From assembly GCF_004116265.1 (NCBI RefSeq), contig NZ_QOUX01000039.1, positions 62,001-126,000 of the forward strand: a stretch of 64,000 bases of DNA, in the 5' to 3' direction. This DNA is from Anaerobacillus alkaliphilus (GTDB lineage: Bacteria; Bacillota; Bacilli; Bacillales; Anaerobacillaceae). Below, in pieces: positions 41,602 through 49,732 of this stretch (position 1 is the first letter of the stretch; every line of letters begins with the position of its first letter). The notes beneath the pieces are model-generated. The model ran no database searches and was not told the DNA's origin. It saw nothing but the letters and a program-made list of their open reading frames with translations. Both the position numbers and the translations under genes were made by a program.

Positions 41602-41931
41602 TTATAAAATTCGGAATATGAATGGAAAACGGTAATATTCGCCTTCGTATGCTTTAATTGCAGCGATAATAGTTAGAATAAAGGCAGCAATACCAATGAC
41701 AATAAGAATAAATATACCAACTAGGACAAGAACTAAAATACCGCCAATAATCGAGTAGATTGTAAAAGAAATTAAGAAGTTAAAATACTCTCTGCCGTGG
41801 TGGTCAATAAAGTCTGATTCTTCTTTTTTCAACAACCAAATAATAAGCGGGCCAATAAATGTGGTGAAGAAACTTATGACATAAATCATCATGGCTAAGG
41901 TACGATCGTCTCTTTCAACCAAGGGATTCAC
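41602..41931 (-). CDS. DUF4870 membrane protein
   Basis: A 109-aa protein with about three hydrophobic helices. It opens with the family's RTLAMMIYVISFFTTFIGPL segment and contains the DFIDHHGREYFNF motif, typical of DUF4870/Tic20-like small membrane proteins. Function unknown in the family. GGAGGTG ribosome site. It is divergent from the ABC-F gene. Confidence 0.85.
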   Translation of the reverse strand: MNPLVERDDRTLAMMIYVISFFTTFIGPLIIWLLKKEESDFIDHHGREYFNFLISFTIYSIIGGILVLVLVGIFILIVIGIAAFILTIIAAIKAYEGEYYRFPFIFRIL

Positions 41932-41998
41932 CTCCTTCTTGTTTTATTTGTTATAATAGATAATACCTACTATACGAAGCAAATGAGGAATGAGTTAC

Positions 41999-43891
41999 AT
42001 GAGTATTCTTTCAGTTGAAAATTTATATAAAACATACGGTGATAAGACACTATTTGACCAGCTTTCTTTTACCATCTCTGGGAAAGATCGCATAGGTTTA
42101 ATTGGCGTTAATGGTACAGGGAAGTCAACGTTATTAAAAATTCTAGCAGGACTTGAGTCTATGGATAACGGGAAGATTATCCATGCAAATCAGTTTCATA
42201 TCGAGTACCTCCCACAGCAGCCGGAGTTAGACCATGCATTAACGGTCCTTGAACAAATTTATTACGGTGACTCTAGCATTATGACAGCAATGCGAGAATA
42301 TGAAACGGCACTGGCTGACTTAGAAAAAGATCTAGGTGACGAAAAGCTGCAAACGCGTCTTTTTCAAAAGCAACAAAAGATGGACGAACTAGATGCTTGG
42401 GAAGCCAATACGGTGGCAAAAACGGTTTTAACACGCTTAGGAATTACTGACTTTACAAAATCGGTAGGTCTATTATCTGGTGGACAGAAAAAACGGGTTG
42501 CGATTGCCAAAGCACTTATTCAACGAGCTGATCTTCTAATATTAGATGAGCCAACCAACCATTTAGATAATGAAACGATTGAATGGTTAGAAGGATTTTT
42601 AGCCCAATATAAAGGGGCTCTACTATTAGTTACCCATGATCGTTATTTTTTAAATCGTGTAACGAATCATATTTTTGAACTAGATGGTGGAAGTCTTTAC
42701 ACTTATGAAGGAAATTATGAAATCTTTCTAGAGAAAAAAGCAGAACGAGAAATAATCGCCGAGCAGAATGAAGACAAACGACAGAATATCCTGCGTCGAG
42801 AGTTAGCCTGGCTTCGTCGTGGTGCAAAGGCACGTACAACAAAACAAAAAGCGCGAATTCATCGTGTGGAAGATTTACAAAATCAAAAAGGACCGACAAC
42901 ACAGGGGAACATTGAATTTTCGATTGGGTCACAACGCTTAGGTGATAAAGTCATAGAAGTTGAAGGTATTTCGAAAACTTTAGGTGGTTTGGAGCTTTTA
43001 AAAAATTTTAGTTACCTATTAGTTCCAGGTGAGCGTCTAGGGATTATTGGACCAAATGGTAGTGGGAAGTCAACACTACTAAACATCTTAGCTGGTCGTA
43101 TAGCTGTAGATAGTGGCGTGGTGGAAGTAGGCGAAACCGTGAAAATTGGCTACTATACGCAAGGGGACGAAGAGATGAATGGTGATCTTCGTGTCGTCGA
43201 GTTTATAAAAGAGGTAGCTGAAGTTGTCCATACCACAGGTGGCCAAACCATTACGGCTGAGCAAATGCTCGAGCGCTTTCTTTTTGCAAGACCAATGCAA
43301 TGGACCTATATCCGTCGCTTGTCAGGTGGGGAACGCCGCAGATTATATCTGTTGAAAATATTAATGACAGAACCTAACGTATTATTTCTTGATGAGCCAA
43401 CAAATGATCTAGACATCCAAACGTTAAGTATTTTAGAGGACTACCTAGATCAGTTCCCAGGTGTCGTAATTACTGTTTCCCATGATCGTTATTTTCTAGA
43501 TCGCGTTGTTGATCATCTTTTAGTATTTAACGATGGTGCCATTTCGCGTTTTCAAGGAAGTTATTCAGATTATATGGAAGAGGAACAACTGCGCCGAGAA
43601 CTTGAAGCAGAAGCGGTTGTCCCGACTGCTAAGCAGGAGCAACCACGCAAGGAAAAGAAGAAAAAGCTCTCGTATAAAGATCAGCAGGAGTGGAACCAAA
43701 TTGAGGACCGTATCGCTGGTCTTGAAGAAAAGAAAGAGGCACTTGAGGCGGAGATCGCTGCTTCCGGAAGTGATATTGGTAAAATTAATGAGCTCTTTGC
43801 AAAACAAAAGCAAGTAGAGGCAGATTTAGAAGCAGCAATGGAACGCTGGGAAGAACTGTCGCTATTAGTTGAAGAGATTGAAAATAGTTAA
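41999..43891 (+). CDS. yfmR: ABC-F ribosomal ATPase, Uup/YfmR type
   Basis: A cytosolic translation factor of the ABC-F family that acts in the ribosomal E site; YfmR is known to relieve stalling in B. subtilis. From ATG 41999 it is 630 aa. It has two ATPase domains with GVNGTGKST and GPNGSGKST, LSGGQKKRVAIAKAL and LSGGERRRLYLLKIL, and LDEPTNHLD and LDEPTNDLD. A P-site tRNA interaction linker lies between them, and a C-terminal Uup-type coiled coil covers about residues 555-630. ATG 41990 is too close to the GAGG site; 41999 is preferred. The symbol rests on recalled N-terminal similarity. Confidence 0.87.
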   Translation: MSILSVENLYKTYGDKTLFDQLSFTISGKDRIGLIGVNGTGKSTLLKILAGLESMDNGKIIHANQFHIEYLPQQPELDHALTVLEQIYYGDSSIMTAMREYETALADLEKDLGDEKLQTRLFQKQQKMDELDAWEANTVAKTVLTRLGITDFTKSVGLLSGGQKKRVAIAKALIQRADLLILDEPTNHLDNETIEWLEGFLAQYKGALLLVTHDRYFLNRVTNHIFELDGGSLYTYEGNYEIFLEKKAEREIIAEQNEDKRQNILRRELAWLRRGAKARTTKQKARIHRVEDLQNQKGPTTQGNIEFSIGSQRLGDKVIEVEGISKTLGGLELLKNFSYLLVPGERLGIIGPNGSGKSTLLNILAGRIAVDSGVVEVGETVKIGYYTQGDEEMNGDLRVVEFIKEVAEVVHTTGGQTITAEQMLERFLFARPMQWTYIRRLSGGERRRLYLLKILMTEPNVLFLDEPTNDLDIQTLSILEDYLDQFPGVVITVSHDRYFLDRVVDHLLVFNDGAISRFQGSYSDYMEEEQLRRELEAEAVVPTAKQEQPRKEKKKKLSYKDQQEWNQIEDRIAGLEEKKEALEAEIAASGSDIGKINELFAKQKQVEADLEAAMERWEELSLLVEEIENS

Positions 43892-43900
43892 GGTAGGCTA

Positions 43901-43934
43901 GGAGGATCTGCAAAGGGCAGGTTCTCTTTTTTAT
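43901..43934 (+). terminator. terminator of the ABC-F gene
   Basis: AGGATCTGC pairs with GCAGGTTCT (G-T pairs) and is followed by a T run. Confidence 0.72.
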
Positions 43935-44082
43935 AGGGGGGAATTTAGCTACAATTCTTACTAGATTTAATGTCTAAATTACTCTACTATTAAAGCTAAC
44001 AAACTACTAATAATATGTTTATAATAGAAACTTGCTGTTAATAATAATTATGAGGAAATGTACGGCATAGGAGGATTTTATA

Positions 44083-44211
44083 ATGACTATTGACATCATA
44101 ACTGCTGTTTTAGCTATTTTTATTTTACGAGAATTAGTAAAGACGAAAAGTGAGCTTAGAGAAATAAAAGAATATGTGAAAAAGATAGCTGATAAAGATA
44201 GAGAGGTGTAA
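44083..44211 (+). CDS. 42-aa small membrane protein
   Basis: ATG 44083 follows GGAGG at 44070-44074. The product begins MTIDIITAVLAIFIL (a short membrane helix) and continues as a charged amphipathic helix (VKTKSELREIKEYVKKIADK). The stop lies 3 bp before the TTG start of the SEC-C gene, whose ribosome site (AGAGGTG) is inside this frame, so the two are probably coupled. Family not recognised. Confidence 0.68.
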   Translation: MTIDIITAVLAIFILRELVKTKSELREIKEYVKKIADKDREV

Positions 44212-44214
44212 ACA

Positions 44215-45423
44215 TTGACGAAACGAAATGAGCCATGTCCATGTGGGAGTAGCAAAAAGTATAAAAATTGTTGCGCTTCAAAAGTTCCTACTGATATTGA
44301 TAAGTTAATTGAATTCAATATCCTGGAGCTCCAACAAGATATCTTCCATTATGCTCAATCACACTACGAAGATGGTTTGGAAGAGTGTATAAATGAATTT
44401 TTTGAAGAAGCCATCTTTGAAGATGAAGATCAATTTGATCATGCAGGTTTTTTATTAATGACTTGGGCTATTTTTTCTTTGCCAATTGCTGAAACTAAAC
44501 AAACGATACTAGAGTCATATATTAAAAAACATAGCAAAAAAATTACTAGGCCAGCTTTAAGAGAAGCGTTAGAGAAATTGCCAGGGACTGCACCGTCGGT
44601 TTTTAAGGTGAAAAGAGACGACCAAATGGTTCTATTTGTAGAAGATATTTTTACAGAAGAAGAAAAACAAATACAATTATTGGTACCTAATAACGATGAA
44701 AAGATCGGTGAGGATTTAGATGGTTACTACGTACTTGGAATGACAATGAGTTGTCATAATCGAACCTACTTTTTCGGTACTTTCCAGGTGATAACAAGTG
44801 CGGTGCAGATTGGTGAGATTTTAAGTCTCTATGAGATACACTCTGATGAACTATCACCTCAACAATTTACAGATGAATTTTTTCCTGAGATCATTGAAGT
44901 TGCTTTTAATGGGCTACCTGATTTTAATGATATGCCCTGGGACAATCCTAATCAAAAACAAGTAAGTGAGCTTGTAAGAGCGAATTTAAAGGTAGCAAAA
45001 GAAATCAAGCCCACTCTTGAAGGGCTAACAATAACTCTCTGGAAAGTTTATTGCTCGAAAACAGGCGGGAATATTAGAAATATCCCTAAATACGCAGCTG
45101 CGCTTCATTTTATTATCGGTCATTTTATGGTTGCTTTCGGAGAAGATGAGCTGTCAAAACAGCAATTAGCTAAAATGTATGATGTGAAAATTCGAGGGTT
45201 ATCGGACACAATAAATAAATTAGAAGATGTCCTTGAAGATGATCTTAATAAAATCGCTGATGATCTAATCTTTGGACTTGTAGAAGATGAAGACTATGAT
45301 CCTTTTGACTTTGAAGATGAAGATGACGATGACATCGACCTTGACGATTTTTTCCTAGAAGAAGAATTTATTATAGATGAACTGGCAAAAAAACGTAATG
45401 AAAAACAGAAAGTTAGAAAATAG
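44215..45423 (+). CDS. SEC-C motif zinc protein with acidic tail
   Basis: A 402-aa protein opening with a SEC-C zinc motif (NEPCPCGSSKKYKNCC, Cys and His-like ligands as at the SecA C-terminus). A large helical domain without recognised motif fills the middle. The C-terminus is extremely acidic (about residues 355-390). TTG 44215 is the only start consistent with the AGAGGTG site. SEC-C modules often bind ribosomes, RNA or SecB-like partners; the role here is unknown. Confidence 0.8.
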   Translation: MTKRNEPCPCGSSKKYKNCCASKVPTDIDKLIEFNILELQQDIFHYAQSHYEDGLEECINEFFEEAIFEDEDQFDHAGFLLMTWAIFSLPIAETKQTILESYIKKHSKKITRPALREALEKLPGTAPSVFKVKRDDQMVLFVEDIFTEEEKQIQLLVPNNDEKIGEDLDGYYVLGMTMSCHNRTYFFGTFQVITSAVQIGEILSLYEIHSDELSPQQFTDEFFPEIIEVAFNGLPDFNDMPWDNPNQKQVSELVRANLKVAKEIKPTLEGLTITLWKVYCSKTGGNIRNIPKYAAALHFIIGHFMVAFGEDELSKQQLAKMYDVKIRGLSDTINKLEDVLEDDLNKIADDLIFGLVEDEDYDPFDFEDEDDDDIDLDDFFLEEEFIIDELAKKRNEKQKVRK

Positions 45424-45426
45424 AAA

Positions 45427-45462
45427 GAAGGCTGTCTCTTTATCGTAGGGACAGCCTTTCTC
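45427..45462 (+). terminator. terminator of the SEC-C gene
   Basis: AAGGCTGTCTC pairs with GGGACAGCCTT across a short loop and is followed by TTCTC. Convergent with the COG0523 gene. Confidence 0.75.
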
Positions 45463-45468
45463 ATCTAT

Positions 45469-46659
45469 CTACAACTCTAGAAATTCAGGTAGTGGATCAA
45501 CAATTGTTGACCAGTCTGATTGCATTTCATCCTCAGTTAGTAGACACTCATTTAAACCTGCAATAATTTCTTCTTTATTAAAACGAATTCCAATCAAGAC
45601 TAACTCAGTAATACGATCACCGTACTCTGGATCCCATAGTTTCTTCAACTCTGGCTCTTCTTCTAGTGTAGCATCTTGTTCTGCTTGTGGTAGGGATGCT
45701 ATCCAATATCCTGCTGGCTCAAAAGACACTGAAGGCCCAGCTTGACTCATTAAAGCAATTATGTTGTTTCTAGTGGCAATCCAAAGTAGCCCTTTAGCTC
45801 GAACTATCTCTTTTGGCCACGCCTCGATCCAGGCGAGAAGACGTTCTGGATGAAAAGGTCGTTTTGCTCTATATACAAACGAGGAAATGCCGTATTCTTC
45901 AGTTTCTGGTACATGTTCATGCTGTAATTCTTGCAGCCAACCAGCTGATTGGCTTGCTTCCTCTAAATTAAACAAGCCAGTGTTTAAAATATCTTTTGTC
46001 TGAACATTAGCATGGGCTGAACGAATAAACTTTGCCCTTGGTTGTAATTTCCTTAGAATACCTTCTAGTTCAGCTAAGTTTTCCTCACTAACCAAGTCAC
46101 ATTTATTTAAAATAAGCACATCGCAAAACTCGATTTGATCAATTAATAAATCAACTACTTCCCGGTGGTCTTCCTCGTTTGCCGCTTGTTTGCGATCCAT
46201 TAATGATTCTCCCGATGAGAAGTCATTCCAGAAACGAAACGCGTCGACAACTGTTACCATAGTATCCAAACGACAGTACTCACTCAGATCAATGCCACTT
46301 TCCGCGTCAACATAAGAGAATGTTTGTGCAATCGGTAACGGTTCTCCAATACCAGTAGACTCAATTAAAATATAATCGTATTTTTTTTCATCAGCTAACC
46401 TCTTTACTTCGACTAATAAATCTTCACGAAGCGTACAGCAAATACAGCCGTTAGACATTTCAACTAGTTTTTCATCAACTCGAGAAATGGCTGCACCGTC
46501 TTTAATAAGAGTAGAGTCTATATTTACTTCGCTTAAGTCATTGACAATTACAGCAACCCTTAATCCTTCACGGTTATGTAGAACATTATTTAAAATTGTA
46601 GTTTTACCTGAACCTAAATAGCCACTTAATACGGTAACAGGAATACGATGATCAGTCAT
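45469..46659 (-). CDS. COG0523 CobW-type GTPase, putative zinc metallochaperone
   Basis: A 396-aa G3E GTPase like B. subtilis YciC. It has the P-loop GYLGSGKTT, the metal site GCICC within [22 protein letters not shown], and the NKCD guanine motif. A CobW C-terminal domain spans about residues 245-385. Zur-regulated members move or allocate zinc under starvation. A Zur-like box lies 21-35 bp upstream of the start, supporting that role. Divergently transcribed from a flavoprotein gene with its own similar box. Confidence 0.9.
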   Translation of the reverse strand: MTDHRIPVTVLSGYLGSGKTTILNNVLHNREGLRVAVIVNDLSEVNIDSTLIKDGAAISRVDEKLVEMSNGCICCTLREDLLVEVKRLADEKKYDYILIESTGIGEPLPIAQTFSYVDAESGIDLSEYCRLDTMVTVVDAFRFWNDFSSGESLMDRKQAANEEDHREVVDLLIDQIEFCDVLILNKCDLVSEENLAELEGILRKLQPRAKFIRSAHANVQTKDILNTGLFNLEEASQSAGWLQELQHEHVPETEEYGISSFVYRAKRPFHPERLLAWIEAWPKEIVRAKGLLWIATRNNIIALMSQAGPSVSFEPAGYWIASLPQAEQDATLEEEPELKKLWDPEYGDRITELVLIGIRFNKEEIIAGLNECLLTEDEMQSDWSTIVDPLPEFLEL

Positions 46660-46679
46660 TTAGTAACCTCTTTCTAGAA

Positions 46680-46694
46680 ACGTAATAATTTCGT
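46680..46694 (-). promoter_or_regulatory. Zur-like box before the COG0523 GTPase gene
   Basis: ACGTAAT-A-ATTTCGT has 7-1-7 symmetry with one mismatched pair and resembles the Bacillus Zur consensus core CGTAATNATTACG. Confidence 0.62.
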
Positions 46695-46738
46695 TTTGTG
46701 TTTTAGCATATAGATATAGTATCATATATCTTAATAAT

Positions 46739-46753
46739 TAGTAATCATTACGT
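46739..46753 (+). promoter_or_regulatory. Zur-like box before the flavoprotein gene
   Basis: TAGTAAT-C-ATTACGT has a perfect right half site (ATTACGTTTTA) and a near-perfect left half. It lies 20 bp before the ATG, overlapping where the promoter must be. Confidence 0.66.
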
Positions 46754-46772
46754 TTTAAAAAGGAGAATAGAC

Positions 46773-47924
46773 ATGAAAAAATGGGTTATCATCGGTGGCG
46801 GCATCCAAGGTTGCACAATGGCTAGCTATTTAAGACAAAGTCTACATATAAAAGCCCATGATTTAAACATTATTGATCCAAAAGAAAAGCCATTATCGAA
46901 CTGGAGAAGTTTCACAAAAACCATAGGGATGTCATATTTACGGTCTCCGTCAATTCATCATATAGATCCAAGTCCATTTGCTCTTGAAAAATATGCAAAG
47001 CAACACCGAAACCAAGGTTTTGTTAAATTTTATGCACCTTATGATCGACCAGATTTACATCTTTTTAATCAACATTGTGATGAAGTACTAGAACAAATTA
47101 ATATAGATAAATGTTGGGTTCAAGGGAGAGTAAAAGCCTTAAAAAAATTTCGCGAAGGTTGGATTGTTACACTTGAAAATAATGTTGAAATAAAAGCTGT
47201 AAATGTTGTGATTGCGATTGGCTTAAGTGACCAACTAAGGTGGCCGGAATGGGCGAGAGAAGGGAAAAAAGAGGGAAGTAACATCGTACATGTGTTTGAT
47301 GATAAAGAAGAGATAGCTGTAAGAAGTTCGATTGTAATTGTTGGAGCAGGAATTAGTGCTGCTCACGCTGCGATCAAGTGGAGTAATCTTCTTCCGGAAA
47401 ACGTTACAATACTGACAAGGCATCCACTTAAAGTGCACCAATTCGACTCAGATCCGGGATGGTTGGGTCCAAAATACATGAGTAGGTTTCACCAAATTCA
47501 TTGCTACGAAGAGCGAAGAAAAGTAATAAAAGCTGCACGATTTTCAGGTTCATTACCAGTAGAATTGAAGACCGAAATTGAGCGCCGTAAAAAATCTGGC
47601 ATTTTAGACGTAAAAATAGATGAAGTAATGGATGTCTCAGACGAGTTACTTACACTGAAGTCAGGTGAGGTACTTTCAGCAGATGCCATTCTTTTAGCCA
47701 CTGGGTTCGAACAGAAACCGCCCGGAATGGAGTGGTTACAAGAGCTTATTCAAACCTATTGCTTACCTTGCGCTTCATGCGGATACCCAATTCCTAAACA
47801 ATCGTTAGAATGGGATGAAGGACTTTATTTGTTAGGGGCATTAGCAGAGCTTCAATTGGGGCCAGTGGCTAGAAATATTTCTGGTGCAAGAAGAGGAGCC
47901 GAGAGGATAATTTCTTCGTTTTAA
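46773..47924 (+). CDS. FAD/NAD(P)-binding oxidoreductase, possibly Zur-regulated
   Basis: A 383-aa flavoprotein with an N-terminal FAD-binding motif (IIGGGIQGCTMASY, about residues 5-18), a second dinucleotide motif (VIVGAGISAAHAA, about 190-202), and the ATGFEQKPPG closing segment. The fold resembles lysine/ornithine N-hydroxylase-like monooxygenases. It has a Cys pair near the C-terminus (CLPCASCGYPIPK, about 330-342) that might bind metal. Divergent from the COG0523 chaperone across Zur-like sites, so a zinc-starvation role is inferred. AAAAGGAG ribosome site. Confidence 0.82.
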   Translation: MKKWVIIGGGIQGCTMASYLRQSLHIKAHDLNIIDPKEKPLSNWRSFTKTIGMSYLRSPSIHHIDPSPFALEKYAKQHRNQGFVKFYAPYDRPDLHLFNQHCDEVLEQINIDKCWVQGRVKALKKFREGWIVTLENNVEIKAVNVVIAIGLSDQLRWPEWAREGKKEGSNIVHVFDDKEEIAVRSSIVIVGAGISAAHAAIKWSNLLPENVTILTRHPLKVHQFDSDPGWLGPKYMSRFHQIHCYEERRKVIKAARFSGSLPVELKTEIERRKKSGILDVKIDEVMDVSDELLTLKSGEVLSADAILLATGFEQKPPGMEWLQELIQTYCLPCASCGYPIPKQSLEWDEGLYLLGALAELQLGPVARNISGARRGAERIISSF

Positions 47925-47939
47925 CAGTTTAAAATAGTG

Positions 47940-48044
47940 AATGATCGAATAACTCAATGAAATGATCGAATAATGCACCGAAATGATCGAATAACAAAAC
48001 AACATGATAGAAAGACGTTATGAAATGATCGAATAACATAAAGT
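47940..48044. repeat. 21-bp tandem repeats, five units
   Basis: Units start at 47940, 47961, 47982, 48003 and 48024, an exact 21-bp period, each headed by AATGATCGAATAAC (the fourth has ATGATAGAAAGAC). Non-coding because TAA recurs in the unit. Period equals two helical turns. Confidence 0.85.
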
Positions 48045-48076
48045 GCGCCTTGCAAACTTCGTTTATTACAGCAAAA

Positions 48077-48098
48077 AAACCGGGCCTCTGCCCGGTTT
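48077..48098. terminator. bidirectional terminator between the flavoprotein and acetyltransferase genes
   Basis: AAACCGGGC (48077-48085) pairs with GCCCGGTTT (48090-48098), flanked by A residues on the left (a T run on the minus strand). Confidence 0.85.
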
Positions 48099-48102
48099 CC
48101 CC

Positions 48103-49281
48103 TTAAAAGAAATCATAAAATGCTGGTTCTCTAGCTGGAATCACTTTTTCTAGTAATTTGATCTCGTTTTCGCTCCCCGATATCGCATCAAAATATAATA
48201 AGGTAGTTGGTTTTTGATAGTTTAACAACATAGCGGTTAGATGCTGAACGGTACAAGTAACCCCACGTTTCGGTGGATGAGTGCATGAAGCACCCTCCTT
48301 GGCTTGCTCAAAAAACTTTACCTCACGATTGGTTATAAAATACGTTCCATTATTCCATTCGCAAAACTCATCCTCAACATGGAGAACTACCGTTTCACCT
48401 TCCGCCAAATGAAAAGGATATTGTGAAAGGAATGGTTTTACATCAACAATCCTTGCCATGAAGTAGGCTTCAACTTTTTGTTCAACTAACGGGTTACTAA
48501 TGAAAAATAAGGCAGGGTCATTAGCCGATGTTTTATACTCGACAGTTTCAATCATCGAATCGTGATCGGAAATGAAGTGCCACAAAGATTTCCAAGCATC
48601 AGTATTTAAATAAACGAGCTCATGGACTTTCATAACTCGGTGTTTCACATCATACGCGAGATAACCTTGAGCTTCACCTTGTTCATCATAATAGACAGCC
48701 ATTTGTCCCTTCATATTTGCAAAGAGTCTACCATTCCACCATTTTTTATCCCGGACAAGCATTCCATTAAACCTAGGAGCAAATTTCTCATAAATAGAAG
48801 AGAGTAACTCATAATCTTTTGAAACCCTTCGAATCGTGCCAGTCCTTTTAGGAAAGCGAGGAAATTGATCTTTCTTTACAGTAACCAATTTTTTATCGGT
48901 GAAAAGCTCCCAGCCATATTTTCGGTAAAATGGAATAGAGAAAGGAAATAGAAACGAAATCGTTTGTTCTTTTTCCTTCATCTCTTCTAAACTCTTCTTT
49001 AGTAAAGTTTTCACTAACCCGCCTCTACGATTTTCGGGCCATGTTACAACACCAGAAACTCCGCCCATCAGAAATTCCTTTCCTTGAATGTATGTCTTAA
49101 AAGGTAGGGTAGTTACTTTTGATATGATTTCATCATTTTCTACGGCGACCCATGTTTCTTCAGGGTTCATCATGTCTTTTCGTTGTTGGCGTTGCTCATC
49201 TGTTAATTCTAATTGAAAAGCAAATTCAGACATTGAAATGCTGTAATCCATCTCATCCTTCGAGAGCTTTCGAATGTTCAT
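48103..49281 (-). CDS. Eis-like GNAT N-acetyltransferase
   Basis: A 392-aa protein from the minus-strand ATG 49281 (AGAGGTGACC upstream); the frame extends further to 49377 without a ribosome site. The N-terminal GNAT domain binds acetyl-CoA through GVVTWPENRRGGLVKTLL (about residues 78-95). A second acetyltransferase-like region and a C-terminal SCP2-like domain (about 290-390) give the Eis family layout. Eis enzymes acetylate amines, including aminoglycosides in mycobacteria; the natural substrate here is unknown. Confidence 0.84.
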   Translation of the reverse strand: MNIRKLSKDEMDYSISMSEFAFQLELTDEQRQQRKDMMNPEETWVAVENDEIISKVTTLPFKTYIQGKEFLMGGVSGVVTWPENRRGGLVKTLLKKSLEEMKEKEQTISFLFPFSIPFYRKYGWELFTDKKLVTVKKDQFPRFPKRTGTIRRVSKDYELLSSIYEKFAPRFNGMLVRDKKWWNGRLFANMKGQMAVYYDEQGEAQGYLAYDVKHRVMKVHELVYLNTDAWKSLWHFISDHDSMIETVEYKTSANDPALFFISNPLVEQKVEAYFMARIVDVKPFLSQYPFHLAEGETVVLHVEDEFCEWNNGTYFITNREVKFFEQAKEGASCTHPPKRGVTCTVQHLTAMLLNYQKPTTLLYFDAISGSENEIKLLEKVIPAREPAFYDFF

Positions 49282-49447
49282 TTTGGTCACCTCTATAGAA
49301 ATTTGTATGTACCATTTCGCTACTATATTAGAGGAATCCTTTAAATATAACTTTGAAAGCGGTTTAAAAACGGACATTATTTCTTCACTGTTTCCAAAAA
49401 TATAATGTGCTACAATGAAGACAAGAAAAGAAAAGGAGTTGAGCTAA

Positions 49448-49675
49448 ATGATCTTATGCGAATGGAAAGACTTCTCTACAGATACTGAAACATATTCACA
49501 ACAAATGTTTGAAGAACTTGTTGGAGACGAATTTGATGCGATGATGTTTGAGGACGGGAAAGAAATTCCTTCATATATCTGGACAGTAAATTACGTATGT
49601 ATCATTAAGGAAAATTCTAAAATGTATAAGGATATCTCAATTACAAAAATACAAAGAAATCCGGTTTGCGAATAA
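49448..49675 (+). CDS. 75-aa hypothetical protein
   Basis: ATG 49448 follows AAAAGGAGTTGAG, a good ribosome site. The acidic protein begins MILCEWKDFSTDTETYSQQM, contains FEELVGDEFDAMMFEDG, and ends in a basic segment (SITKIQRNPVCE). No domain recognised. It looks like a real small soluble protein, given the ribosome site and its own unit before adhE. Confidence 0.7.
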   Translation: MILCEWKDFSTDTETYSQQMFEELVGDEFDAMMFEDGKEIPSYIWTVNYVCIIKENSKMYKDISITKIQRNPVCE

Positions 49676-49732
49676 AAAATTTTTAATAGACTATGTTCAA
49701 CACTTCACAAACTTTGCGGGGAGGCCGTTAAA

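Noticed and set aside
49691-49710. Rex operator before adhE
   Set aside because: Only the right half (TTCACAA) matches; the left half agrees at about four of seven positions, so it is only mentioned in the adhE entry.
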